Virus record (IMG/VR): IMGVR_UViG_3300038505_000007
Coordinates: 62,001-126,000 of that record
Reading direction: 5' to 3' (one strand)
Length of the DNA stretch: 64,000 bases
Source: a virus
The position numbers were made by a program, and so were the translations under genes. Position 1 is the first letter of the stretch. The number at the start of each line of letters is the position of its first letter. The notes under the pieces are model-generated. The model searched no databases. It was not told the DNA's origin and worked only from the letters and a program-made list of their open reading frames with translations. Below, in pieces: positions 1 through 7,462 of the stretch.

Positions 1-8
1 AGGACGCA

Positions 9-365
9 ATGAACACTGAGATCTTAGAGAGAGAAGAGCAAAGAGAGATTCAAGCCGTGTTGATGCTTATCACTTCTTATCAGAAGTTCTTAAAAGACAG
101 CTTCAACCCAGATCTAATATCTCATAAGGTGCATCAGCTTGAAAAAGCAAAAGACGCATTAAGATACTGCACTACTATTAGTTGTGCAACTCGCGTGGTC
201 TTAGAGAAGAAACAATCTCTTCTAAAAGAGATCTTTTCCCTTGGTTTGTTCGAGAGACTCTCTAAAAAGAAGTTTCATTTAGAATCATCTCTAAAGACAC
301 TATTAGAAGTAGAAGACATGATAATGTCTGCTGCTAAAAGATTGGCTAAAACAGAGTATCCCTAA
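9..365 (+). CDS. Hypothetical helical protein, 118 aa
   Basis: Start ATG has AGGA four bases upstream at the very edge of the window. The product is rich in Glu, Lys and Leu and looks almost wholly alpha-helical, with two probable coiled-coil stretches (about residues 1-55 and 85-115). No catalytic motif, membrane segment or signal peptide is seen. It converges on the minus-strand gene that ends at 362, and the two overlap by four bases. I do not recognise the family. Confidence 0.65.
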   Translation: MNTEILEREEQREIQAVLMLITSYQKFLKDSFNPDLISHKVHQLEKAKDALRYCTTISCATRVVLEKKQSLLKEIFSLGLFERLSKKKFHLESSLKTLLEVEDMIMSAAKRLAKTEYP

Positions 366-628
366 GATATCTTCCCAGGGCCAACGCTCGTTTGAGCACT
401 CTGGCTCCCCGCTGTAGGAATACCAGGCATAACCTGCGCATTCTGAACTATCTCCATAACTATATCCATAGCAATACCGGATATTGCTTCTGCTAGTTTT
501 TGCCAGTGGTCGTCTGCTATACCGTTGTAGTTCTTTCCCTGTGACGCGGCGCTCCCAAACTGAGCCTTTAAGCCGTTATATATGGTTTGTTTCATCTTGC
601 TTTTTAGGTTTGCTGGGTTCATCGCCAT
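362..628 (-). CDS. Small phage structural-type protein, 88 aa
   Basis: The start ATG at 628 is preceded by AAGGAG with a six-base spacer. The N-terminal half resembles small phage virion proteins that open with MNPANLKSKM-like sequence. The C-terminus is a Pro/Gly-rich tail (PGIPTAGSQSAQ, then GPGKIS), a tail type I associate with small structural proteins of myovirus tail modules. No signal peptide or membrane segment. The virion role is inferred from this resemblance only. It faces away from the tRNA and has its own extended -10 promoter. Confidence 0.6.
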   Translation of the reverse strand: MAMNPANLKSKMKQTIYNGLKAQFGSAASQGKNYNGIADDHWQKLAEAISGIAMDIVMEIVQNAQVMPGIPTAGSQSAQTSVGPGKIS

Positions 629-650
629 AAGCGTCTCCTTGTATACTTAC

Positions 651-659
651 ATTGTAACA
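651..659 (-). promoter_or_regulatory. Extended -10 promoter TGTTACAAT
   Basis: Reading the minus strand, TGT-TACAAT lies about 23 bases before the start codon at 628, ahead of its AAGGAG site. No convincing -35 box. The rest of 660-770 holds only AT-rich sequence before the tRNA. Confidence 0.45.
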
Positions 660-770
660 CGCTGCGTCCCTAACGTCGCGGTTTCCCGAAACTATGAAAT
701 AATCGAATAAATAAAAATAGACCTGAGAAAATGCACAAAGTATAAATAAAACAGATCTATAGTAATAGAC

Positions 771-847
771 GGGGGCTTAGCTTAGTTGGTTAAAGCAGCC
801 GGCTCATAACCGGCGGATCGGGGGTTCGAGTCCCTCAGCCCCTACCA
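771..847 (+). tRNA. tRNA-Met(CAU), CCA encoded
   Basis: A complete cloverleaf can be drawn. The acceptor stem GGGGGCT pairs with AGCCCCT with one G-U at the end. The D-arm is GCTT/AAGC, the anticodon stem GCCGG/CCGGC with loop CTCATAA (anticodon CAU), and the T-arm has loop TTCGAGT. Discriminator A is followed by an encoded CCA at 845-847. The anticodon stem lacks the three G-C pairs of initiator tRNA, and bases 4-5 are GG rather than the CC of typical tRNA-Ile2, so elongator Met is favoured. The next gene starts 11 bases after the CCA, so the tRNA may be cut out of a shared transcript. Confidence 0.93.
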
Positions 848-858
848 CTTATAAAATT

Positions 859-1485
859 ATGGTAAACAAAAGAGACTTCCTATTCTTGCAGGACACCATA
901 AATGTAGAGTTCATGTCCCTTAAAAGGGACGTAGGAGAAAGATATATACTGTTCATCGTGTCTCATGCCTTCAGCAGCATGTTAGAGCACAAAGCTGCAA
1001 CGATGATAAGTGATATAGTCTATAAGAAAGACCCAAATCTATCTAAATACACAAGCTTTGTGGCTTTATCTCCAATGAAGTGGTCTGAGAGACTGAGACG
1101 TCTAGAGGACATAAGCGAACCATTTCTTCTTAGAGATAAAGCTATAGCGCTTTATGCTCTCTCTTCTCTTAGTGAAGATGAAGATGGCCCTATATCGACG
1201 ACATACTTAAGTCGCGTCATGTTCCTGATCGACAGAGATTATTTTATAGACTATAGGCTAAACCTTCTCAAGGGTGAGTTTATCAAGAGCGATAAAAACA
1301 AAATACTTCTTCCCTCTATACAAGACACAGTAGAGGCATACAACTCTGGCTCTGTCTCTATTAGAGATGAGCTGATGAATTACAACGACGCGCTTACTGA
1401 TAATCTTAAAAATGTCATAGAAGAGGGTCTGTTATCTTATAAGATGTTTTCTAGCTACGGCTTAAAAGAGAACTTCGGCGTATAA
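859..1485 (+). CDS. Hypothetical protein, 208 aa
   Basis: The ATG follows the tRNA CCA by 11 bases (CTTATAAAATT) with no ribosome-binding site. Translation therefore probably begins on a very short leader left by tRNA 3' processing, or on a transcript from the overlapping TATAAA. The protein is soluble, mixed helical and charged, with no motif I recognise. It ends at a GC-rich hairpin shared with the convergent nrdA gene. Confidence 0.7.
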   Translation: MVNKRDFLFLQDTINVEFMSLKRDVGERYILFIVSHAFSSMLEHKAATMISDIVYKKDPNLSKYTSFVALSPMKWSERLRRLEDISEPFLLRDKAIALYALSSLSEDEDGPISTTYLSRVMFLIDRDYFIDYRLNLLKGEFIKSDKNKILLPSIQDTVEAYNSGSVSIRDELMNYNDALTDNLKNVIEEGLLSYKMFSSYGLKENFGV

Positions 1486-1512
1486 GCCACGGGCTAATTG
1501 ATCACCCGTGGC
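1486..1512. terminator. GC-rich hairpin between convergent genes
   Basis: GCCACGGG (1486-1493) and CCCGTGGC (1505-1512) form a perfect 8-bp stem with an 11-base loop. It lies just after the stop of the plus gene and covers the last codons of nrdA. There is no U-tract on either side, so termination would be weak; protection of mRNA 3' ends is an alternative. Confidence 0.45.
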
Positions 1513-3241
1513 ATGTCAAGCACTCATCTTTTGTAGCTGCCTGAGATTCTTTTGCTTCCCTAGAGGCAGCGTCTGCTTTTAATACGCTGCTGCCCCTGCA
1601 GTAGTACAAGGTCTTAACGCCTAACTTCCAGGCCTCAAAGTGAATCTCATGAAATAGTTTAGGATCGACGTTGGCATAGAAGAACAAGTTTAAGCTCTGA
1701 GACTGATCTATGAACTTCTGCCTTTGAGCAGCCTGCTGTATGATGGCTTTTTGATTTATCTCCCTTGCGGTTTTAAATACCATCTTCTCTTCTTGTGTCA
1801 AGAAATCGAGATGCTGAACGCTTCCACCGTTTACCACTATACTCTTCCACACCTCGTCGTTGTCTTTACCTTTCTGCTTAAGCAGAGCCTCTAGTGTTGG
1901 GTTCTTCACTAAGAAGACACCTTTTGACGTCTTGTCTGCATAAGCGTTCGCCACTACTGGTTCTATACCGTAGCTGACGCCGCCGCTGATTATAGAGTTA
2001 GACCTAGTAGGAGCTATAGCTGTCAAGTGAGTGTGTCTCATACCTGTCCCGACACACCACTCTGGCTCTCCATATTCTTGAGCCATCTCCATCGAGGCCT
2101 CTCTTGTTTTTTGCTGTATAGTTCTGAATATCTCAGAGTTAAGCTGCATCGCTCTAAAGGACTCAAAAGGAACACCCTTCTGCTGCAGCAACGTATGCCA
2201 GCCCATAACTCCTACTCCTAGAGCTCTAGATTTCTCAGCAAACCTCACTGTCCTCTCAAACCCAGGAATGCTGCGTGCCTTATCTATGAACTCAGACATC
2301 ACGCCGTCTAGGAAGTAGACGGCTATCTTAGGAAGATCTGTATCTTTCCACTCATCCCACTTAGCTAAGTTAAGCGACGACAAGCAGCAAACAAAGCTGT
2401 GGTCCTCGTCTGTATGGAGTGTTATCTCGCTGCATATGTTAGTCATCTCTACTTTGAGGCCGTTCTTCTTGTACGACTCAGGGTTTGCTTTGTTTACGTT
2501 ACCCTCAAACATGATATAGGGCTCGCCTGTCTCCATGCGCTCTTTCAATATCTCTACCCAGAGCTCCCTAGCTTCTCTGTCTCCCTGCTCTACTTTCTCC
2601 ATGAATTGATCACTTATGACTATGCAGTGGTGTAGATTCAAGCACTGTCTGTTAACGTCTCCAGTCTGTCTTCTTATTCTAAGAAACTCTTTTATATCTA
2701 CGTGATCTACATGTAGATTAACAGAAGACGCGCCTCTTCTGACACTGCCTTGCGAAGTAGCTATAGTGGCTGAGTCTACGACCTTAGCCCAAGGTACAAC
2801 TCCCTCAGACTTCCCGTTCTTACCTTGTTTTATTTCAGCCCCTCTTCCTCTTATCCTAGACATTCCAATGCCTACTCCGCCTCCGTGTTTAGAGAGCATA
2901 GCTAGCTCATGCACTGTTTTGAATATACCGTCAACAGAATCAGGCATAGTAGCGCCAAAGCAAGATATAGGAAGACCTCTCTCTGTGCCCATGTTCGCCA
3001 ACACAGGCGTTGCTCCTCCAAGCCATCCCTTCCAAAAGGCATCAAAAAATCTTTCTGCCAACTCTGGTTTGTTTAGTCTACTCGCTGCCGCTCTAGACAC
3101 TCTAAGCCACATGTCTCTAGGCGTCTCGTTTTCTAGTAGATACCCGTTTTTAAGAGTCTTCCACGCAGCTTCTGTTAACCACTCAGGTGCCTCGTTTCTT
3201 GCTTTTAGCTCTTCTAATGAACTCATCTTGTTACCCCACAT
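1502..3241 (-). CDS. nrdA: Ribonucleotide reductase large subunit (class I alpha)
   Basis: Reduces ribonucleoside diphosphates to deoxynucleotides with NrdB. The finger-loop residues are visible: NICSE at 268-272 (thiyl Cys270 and Glu272), Cys94 in PISCFG and Cys285 in FVCCLSSLNL as the redox pair, and a C-terminal CxxC (ECLTCHG) for re-reduction. At 579 aa it is shorter than the usual 750 or so. The N-terminal ATP-cone is absent and the protein begins right at the barrel region, so dATP feedback at that site is presumably lost. The ATG overlaps the nrdB stop (TAATG), suggesting translational coupling; a second ATG five codons in is an alternative start. Confidence 0.93.
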   Translation of the reverse strand: MWGNKMSSLEELKARNEAPEWLTEAAWKTLKNGYLLENETPRDMWLRVSRAAASRLNKPELAERFFDAFWKGWLGGATPVLANMGTERGLPISCFGATMPDSVDGIFKTVHELAMLSKHGGGVGIGMSRIRGRGAEIKQGKNGKSEGVVPWAKVVDSATIATSQGSVRRGASSVNLHVDHVDIKEFLRIRRQTGDVNRQCLNLHHCIVISDQFMEKVEQGDREARELWVEILKERMETGEPYIMFEGNVNKANPESYKKNGLKVEMTNICSEITLHTDEDHSFVCCLSSLNLAKWDEWKDTDLPKIAVYFLDGVMSEFIDKARSIPGFERTVRFAEKSRALGVGVMGWHTLLQQKGVPFESFRAMQLNSEIFRTIQQKTREASMEMAQEYGEPEWCVGTGMRHTHLTAIAPTRSNSIISGGVSYGIEPVVANAYADKTSKGVFLVKNPTLEALLKQKGKDNDEVWKSIVVNGGSVQHLDFLTQEEKMVFKTAREINQKAIIQQAAQRQKFIDQSQSLNLFFYANVDPKLFHEIHFEAWKLGVKTLYYCRGSSVLKADAASREAKESQAATKDECLTCHG

Positions 3242-4212
3242 TATCCAAAAATAGACTCAACACTCCACTCAACTACTCCCTTAGAGTAGTCAGCGACTCT
3301 TCCAGCAAAGAAGTCCTGATAGTTCTCTCCGGCTGTTAAGTAGTCAAACCAATTAAGCCTAGATATAGCTTCTTTGTCTAGGTTTTTCCAGTTTGTCTTT
3401 AGACCTAGGTCGTGTAGTTTAGTATTTGCTCTGTGTTTTATATACTCTTTTAAGTCTTTTGGATCAAGGTCTAGAACAGGTTTCCCATCTAGGAAAATTG
3501 AATCAATGTAGTCGATTTCAAGTTTTACTGCATCTCTAGCTGCTTGATATATCTTACTCTTAAGATCGTCATCTAGTACATCTGGATACTCTTTGACTAG
3601 CTGTCTAAAGAGCCAGCAGCCAGCAGCAGAGTGAAGAGACTCATCTCTAGCAGAGAAAGTAATAATCTCCCCTACGCCCTTCATCTTGTTGAACCTGCTG
3701 TAGTTAAGCAGTATGGCGAAAGAAGAGAACAACTGAACACCCTCTCCAAAGGCGCTAAAAACAGCTAAGCTGAGAGCGATGTCTCTCACAGAGTCGCCTT
3801 TTGTGTCGATCAACTTGTCAATCTTAGCTTTTCCTGCTGGATCCTTTAGGAAAGCAGCGAAGTCGTACAAGCCAAGAGACTCATTGAGATACGCGTAAGA
3901 CTTAGTGTGTATAGTCTCCATGTTGCCAAAAGCCGCAGCCATCATCTGTATCTCAGGCTTCTGGAACCACTTGTGAACCTTTCCTATCCAGTACTCGTTT
4001 CCTATGACGATCTCAGTCTGAGTGAAGCTCTTTAATATTCCACCTATGACTCTCTTCTCTTCTTCTGATAGGACTTGCTGCCAATCATTGATATCTCTGG
4101 CCATAGAGATCTCACTGTGAAGCCAGTGAGCTTGCTGCTGCTGTAACCAAAAATTGTAAGCTTCTTCATACTCAAAAGGATAATAGATAAGCCTGCTATC
4201 GAGTAGCGCCAC
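3241..4212 (-). CDS. nrdB: Ribonucleotide reductase small subunit (class I beta)
   Basis: Radical-generating diiron subunit partnering NrdA. Metal and radical residues are in place: an ExxH with Tyr four residues later (METIHTKSYAYL), the helix GEGVQLFSSF and the second ExxH (RDESLH). I chose a GTG start at 4212 because GGAGGG lies five bases upstream and the sequence from there (ALLDSRLIYYPFEYEEAYNFW) matches where NrdB proteins begin. The open frame extends 55 codons further upstream, but that part is hydrophobic, Cys-rich and runs over the promoter and the divergent thyX start. 323 aa, normal length for the family. Confidence 0.93.
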   Translation of the reverse strand: MALLDSRLIYYPFEYEEAYNFWLQQQQAHWLHSEISMARDINDWQQVLSEEEKRVIGGILKSFTQTEIVIGNEYWIGKVHKWFQKPEIQMMAAAFGNMETIHTKSYAYLNESLGLYDFAAFLKDPAGKAKIDKLIDTKGDSVRDIALSLAVFSAFGEGVQLFSSFAILLNYSRFNKMKGVGEIITFSARDESLHSAAGCWLFRQLVKEYPDVLDDDLKSKIYQAARDAVKLEIDYIDSIFLDGKPVLDLDPKDLKEYIKHRANTKLHDLGLKTNWKNLDKEAISRLNWFDYLTAGENYQDFFAGRVADYSKGVVEWSVESIFG

Positions 4213-4245
4213 AAGTACCCTCCGCAAAAATAGTAATATAGGCTT

Positions 4246-4251
4246 GTTATA
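4246..4251 (-). promoter_or_regulatory. -10 element TATAAC for nrdB-nrdA
   Basis: The minus strand reads TTGTATAACAAG about 34 bases before the GTG of nrdB, followed by GGAGGG. It is back-to-back with the thyX promoter in a 107-base divergent region. Confidence 0.45.
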
Positions 4252-4303
4252 CAACGCATAACACAGAAATCTTAAACAAAAATCCGCACAAATAAATGCA
4301 CGG

Positions 4304-4309
4304 TATAAT
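4304..4309 (+). promoter_or_regulatory. GG-TATAAT promoter of thyX
   Basis: ACGGTATAAT ends ten bases before the ATG at 4320 and no ribosome-binding site fits in between, so the mRNA leader must be only a few bases. The GG just before the hexamer recurs at many genes in this window. Confidence 0.6.
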
Positions 4310-4319
4310 TTATTATAGC

Positions 4320-5033
4320 ATGAACAGCAGCAAAAAACAAAATACAGAAGAAAGACTATCAGAGGCCCTACTGTCAAAAAACAAAGTCGAGCTTATATCT
4401 ATAACAGAAAATGCAGAAAAAATAATAACTTACTGCGCAAGAGTCTCTAATCCTAAAAATCAACTTAATTTTCAATCAGCAGAAAAACTGATAAAATACT
4501 TAATAACACACAAGCACTGGTCTCCTTTTGAGATGGCTAGTATGACAGTTCAGATAAAAACATCTAGAGCCATATCGTCGCAAATACTACGACACAGAAG
4601 TTTTACTTTTCAAGAGTTCTCTCAGAGGTACGCGGCTCTCGACGAGAGCGGAGTAGAGATATACACTGCAAGAAGACAAGACGATAAGAATAGACAAAAC
4701 TCCATAGATGACCTACCAGAAGACATTAAGCAAGAGTGGGAAAGGAGACAGCTAGAAAACTGGAAAAAATCTTTTGAGCACTATAAGTGGGCTATAGACA
4801 ACAACATAGCGAAAGAGTGTGCAAGATTTGTGTTACCATTGGGTACATCGACTACGATGTATATGTCCGGCACAATCAGATCATGGATACACTACATAGA
4901 GCTAAGATCAGCAAACGGCACTCAAAAAGAACACATGGATATAGCTCTAAAATGCAAAGATATCTTTAAGAGAGAGCTGCCCTTAATATATCAAGCACTG
5001 TGGGGAAAAGATGAGCAGGAACAAAAAGAGTAA
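4320..5033 (+). CDS. thyX: Flavin-dependent thymidylate synthase ThyX
   Basis: Makes dTMP from dUMP using FAD and methylene-tetrahydrofolate. The signature RHRSFTFQEFSQRY (RHRx7S) sits at about residues 91-104, and the C-terminal part has FVLPLGTSTTMYMSGTIRSW, the expected dUMP/FAD-binding region. 237 aa, normal length. An in-frame ATG lies at 4296 but would contain the -10 box; the ATG at 4320 fits the promoter. The following ClpP gene overlaps by 23 bases, so they form one operon. Differs sharply from the ThyX-like protein at 13377, which lacks these residues. Confidence 0.95.
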   Translation: MNSSKKQNTEERLSEALLSKNKVELISITENAEKIITYCARVSNPKNQLNFQSAEKLIKYLITHKHWSPFEMASMTVQIKTSRAISSQILRHRSFTFQEFSQRYAALDESGVEIYTARRQDDKNRQNSIDDLPEDIKQEWERRQLENWKKSFEHYKWAIDNNIAKECARFVLPLGTSTTMYMSGTIRSWIHYIELRSANGTQKEHMDIALKCKDIFKRELPLIYQALWGKDEQEQKE

Positions 5034-5646
5034 GTTCTTGTTAGAAGAGCAAGACGCGACGCATAACGCAGCTGGCTATACAGAAGTTGTCTCAAATGGT
5101 TTTGAGATAAACGTGTGCGAGTTTGACTCAAACTCTGTTAATGATATTAGGAAGCAAATACTCAGCGCTGCGTCTTCTAACCCAATGAGACCTATTATCT
5201 TAGCCATCGATTCATACGGAGGCTCAGTCTATGGTGCCTTAAAGATAATAGATACTATAAAAGAGATCCCAAACCCTGTCATCACGATGGCTATAGGTAA
5301 AGCCATGAGTGCTGGAGCGCTCCTGTTAACACAAGGCGATATCAGGATCGCGACACCAAACTCAAAAATCATGATACACGAAGTCATAGGTGGCTTCTTT
5401 GGATCAACGTCTGAGATGAACACAAACGCCAGCGAGCTAAACAAGATAAACGACCAAATACTATCAATGATAGCTCACAAGACTTCTTTTAAGACACTAA
5501 AGAAGCTAAAAGACTGGATGAGAAAAAATGGCCCTGGAGACATATTCATCTCTCCTAGAGAGGCCAAAAACTTAGGCATGATAGATGAGATAGGATGGCC
5601 TAAAGTTCAAGAGAAGATCGTCTATAGCATAGCCATTAAAAAATAA
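5011..5646 (+). CDS. clpP: ClpP-family serine peptidase (first copy)
   Basis: ClpP/crotonase-fold peptidase, 211 aa. The nucleophile Ser100 is in GKAMSAGALLL, His123 is in MIHEVIGGFFG, and the likely Asp177 is in GDIFISPREA. The strand IDSYGGSVYGA is the substrate-binding stretch. The start overlaps the thyX 3' end and has GGGGAA upstream. It probably works as an oligomer with an AAA+ unfoldase of the host, or as a stand-alone peptidase; no ATPase partner is in the window. A second, quite different ClpP homologue lies at 7452. Confidence 0.88.
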   Translation: MSRNKKSKFLLEEQDATHNAAGYTEVVSNGFEINVCEFDSNSVNDIRKQILSAASSNPMRPIILAIDSYGGSVYGALKIIDTIKEIPNPVITMAIGKAMSAGALLLTQGDIRIATPNSKIMIHEVIGGFFGSTSEMNTNASELNKINDQILSMIAHKTSFKTLKKLKDWMRKNGPGDIFISPREAKNLGMIDEIGWPKVQEKIVYSIAIKK

Positions 5647-5668
5647 CTTTTTATCCGCTCACTACTGA

Positions 5669-5674
5669 TAAAAT
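5669..5674 (+). promoter_or_regulatory. -10 element TAAAAT, seven bases before a GTG start
   Basis: CTGA-TAAAAT is followed by AATAATT and then GTG at 5682. No ribosome-binding site is possible in this spacing, matching the leaderless pattern seen elsewhere. Confidence 0.4.
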
Positions 5675-5681
5675 AATAATT

Positions 5682-6155
5682 GTGTCTAAGATAAAGAAAA
5701 AGATCAAAGAGTCTTTAGGTTTTAGCGGTCTTAGCAGAGAAGAAGAAGTAATTAGGGCCTACTATGTATTGAATAACAACGAACTAAAACAACAAATATG
5801 TAATCAAATCCAAGGTTTATCGTTCAAAGATATAGATAAAGTCATGGAGGCTATCTTAAACAACTCCTCTATGACAGAGGAAGAGATTAAAGAGCTGTAC
5901 GAGGCATACAAAGAAAAACTTGACTTAGAAATTAGCCAGCCTATAGCTCAACCAGCTCCCAAAAAGAAAGTTAAATATCGCAACCCCACCCAAGAAGAAG
6001 CACAAAGACTGCTTGAGGCGAGCAAAGTACCTAAAGTCGATAAACCTATTAAAAACAATAATAATAAAAATTACATAAATCTATCAATAGAAGAAGCCAG
6101 CGCCTTAGTGAGCGAATATCTTGAATACTTAAAGTCAAAAAAACAAAAAGTATAA
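5682..6155 (+). CDS. Hypothetical charged protein, 157 aa
   Basis: GTG start seven bases after a TAAAAT box, with no Shine-Dalgarno site, so probably translated from a leaderless mRNA. The N-terminal 80 residues are helical and charged. Residues 85-110 are Pro/Lys-rich, followed by an Asn/Lys run (KNNNNKNY) and a short C-terminal helix (SIEEASALVSEYLEYLKSKK). Such a helix-linker-helix layout suggests a binding or adaptor protein, but I do not recognise it. It lies between a ClpP and a subtilase gene. Confidence 0.6.
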   Translation: MSKIKKKIKESLGFSGLSREEEVIRAYYVLNNNELKQQICNQIQGLSFKDIDKVMEAILNNSSMTEEEIKELYEAYKEKLDLEISQPIAQPAPKKKVKYRNPTQEEAQRLLEASKVPKVDKPIKNNNNKNYINLSIEEASALVSEYLEYLKSKKQKV

Positions 6156-6184
6156 GAATACATGTATCGCGTATTGGAGGAAAC

Positions 6185-6961
6185 ATGACACTAAGGCAAG
6201 CTTGTTTGTATTTTTTGTTTTTTGTCGCGTCAGCTGGAACCTTCAACCCAGTCAATACCGCTCTTGCGGCTCCCTTTGTAAGAGTAGCAGTCATCGATAC
6301 TGGTCTACCTATGGTGCCCATTGCCAACGATTATCTATGCCACAGCGGACACAAAGACTTCACGAACACTACCATCGCAGACCTGCAAGGCCACTCAACA
6401 TCTGTGGCTTACTTGATTCACAAGTACTCCGAGCTTAACAAGAGCAAATACTGTCAGGTTCATATAAAGTTCTTTAACAAAGAAGGCGATAACACAGATA
6501 CGCTCAGCTCGTCTGTGCGAGCCATAGAGCACGCTATAGAGTTAAAAGTAGACATAATCAACTACTCAGGTGGAGGAAAAACATTCTCTCAAGAAGAGAA
6601 GATAGCCGTAAAGAAGGCTCTCAATGCTGGGATCATATTTGTCGCCTCGGCTGGAAACGATGGTGTTGATTTAGACCGTTTTAAGTACTACCCTGCCACA
6701 CTAGATGAGCGAGTTATAGTTGTTGGCGCTCACAATAAACAGCATCAAAAATTAAATTCATCTAACTTCTCTGACACGATTGTTGACCTATGGGAGGTAG
6801 GAGTCTTCTACGAAGATTTTGGTACTGGAGAGAAAAAGATGTTCTCTGGCACATCAGCTGCAACCGCAGTGGCTACCGGTAAAATAATTAAAAACTTATT
6901 CAATATAAGGAGCCATTATGAGAGCAACGATAGAGTTCAATTTGCCAGAGGAGAAAGATGA
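6185..6961 (+). CDS. Secreted subtilisin-like serine protease
   Basis: S8-family protease, 258 aa. It starts with a signal peptide (hydrophobic residues about 5-18, Ala-rich cleavage region near 26-29). The catalytic triad is clear: Asp38 in VAVIDTG, His70 in DLQGHSTSVAY and Ser224 in FSGTSAATAVA. The oxyanion Asn158 is in ASAGNDG. There is no propeptide of normal size between signal and catalytic domain. GGAGG precedes the ATG with a normal spacer. Export implies action in the cell envelope or outside. Its 3' end overlaps the next gene by 44 bases. Confidence 0.9.
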   Translation: MTLRQACLYFLFFVASAGTFNPVNTALAAPFVRVAVIDTGLPMVPIANDYLCHSGHKDFTNTTIADLQGHSTSVAYLIHKYSELNKSKYCQVHIKFFNKEGDNTDTLSSSVRAIEHAIELKVDIINYSGGGKTFSQEEKIAVKKALNAGIIFVASAGNDGVDLDRFKYYPATLDERVIVVGAHNKQHQKLNSSNFSDTIVDLWEVGVFYEDFGTGEKKMFSGTSAATAVATGKIIKNLFNIRSHYESNDRVQFARGER

Positions 6962-7163
6962 GTACAAGATGGCAATTTTAGGAGCAAAATTTAAGTCAGC
7001 CTTGGAAGATATAGAGTATGATATTTTTAGACCACCGTTGAAACACGGTTTTGACGACAGAGAGCTGCAAGATCTTTACGAGAAGCACTCCCACGTAAGG
7101 AAGTATCACGAGCTTCTCGCAAAGCGGTTTTATAATATAATCTCTGAGGTAGAGCAACTATGA
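6918..7163 (+). CDS. Hypothetical protein, 81 aa
   Basis: AAGGAG lies six bases before the ATG, inside the 3' end of the subtilase gene. The product is a small charged helical protein with no recognised motif. Its stop overlaps the next start (ATGA), so it is translationally coupled to the gene at 7160. Confidence 0.65.
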   Translation: MRATIEFNLPEEKDEYKMAILGAKFKSALEDIEYDIFRPPLKHGFDDRELQDLYEKHSHVRKYHELLAKRFYNIISEVEQL

Positions 7164-7462
7164 CCACGATGTCTCAAAAGCAAAGACACGAGCTGTCTGC
7201 TTTAAAAAAGCTACTAGAAAACTCCAGCCTACTAGATAAGCTTATTCCATTCTTGATAGAAGAAAAGATTATCACTAAAAAAGACGTACCACTTTTAACG
7301 CAGCAAAACACAGCAAGCAACTTATACGAGCTTCTCAATAAGTCTTTAAAAGAAGAGACTCTACAGATGGTAGAGTACACATGGCAAATACTTCCAGTAG
7401 AGCAATGTAAGATAGTAATAATAGGTAAAAAAGATAAAATTGAGTGCTCTATTAACTTTTAA
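7160..7462 (+). CDS. Hypothetical protein, 100 aa
   Basis: Starts within an ATGA overlap with the gene before it. Mostly helical, with a hydrophobic patch around LLDKLIPFLIEEKIITKKDVPLL but no membrane helix. The last 11 bases overlap the convergent ClpP gene on the other strand, so there is no intergenic terminator. Family not recognised. Confidence 0.65.
   Translation: MTTMSQKQRHELSALKKLLENSSLLDKLIPFLIEEKIITKKDVPLLTQQNTASNLYELLNKSLKEETLQMVEYTWQILPVEQCKIVIIGKKDKIECSINF

Noticed and set aside
2766-3254. 162-codon open frame on the plus strand
   Set aside because: Antisense to nrdA, no ribosome site, no sensible protein; nrdA has strong family evidence.
4213-4377. 55-codon upstream extension of nrdB
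   Set aside because: Hydrophobic, Cys-rich, unlike NrdB; overlaps the divergent thyX start. GGAGGG and GTG at 4212 explain the real start.
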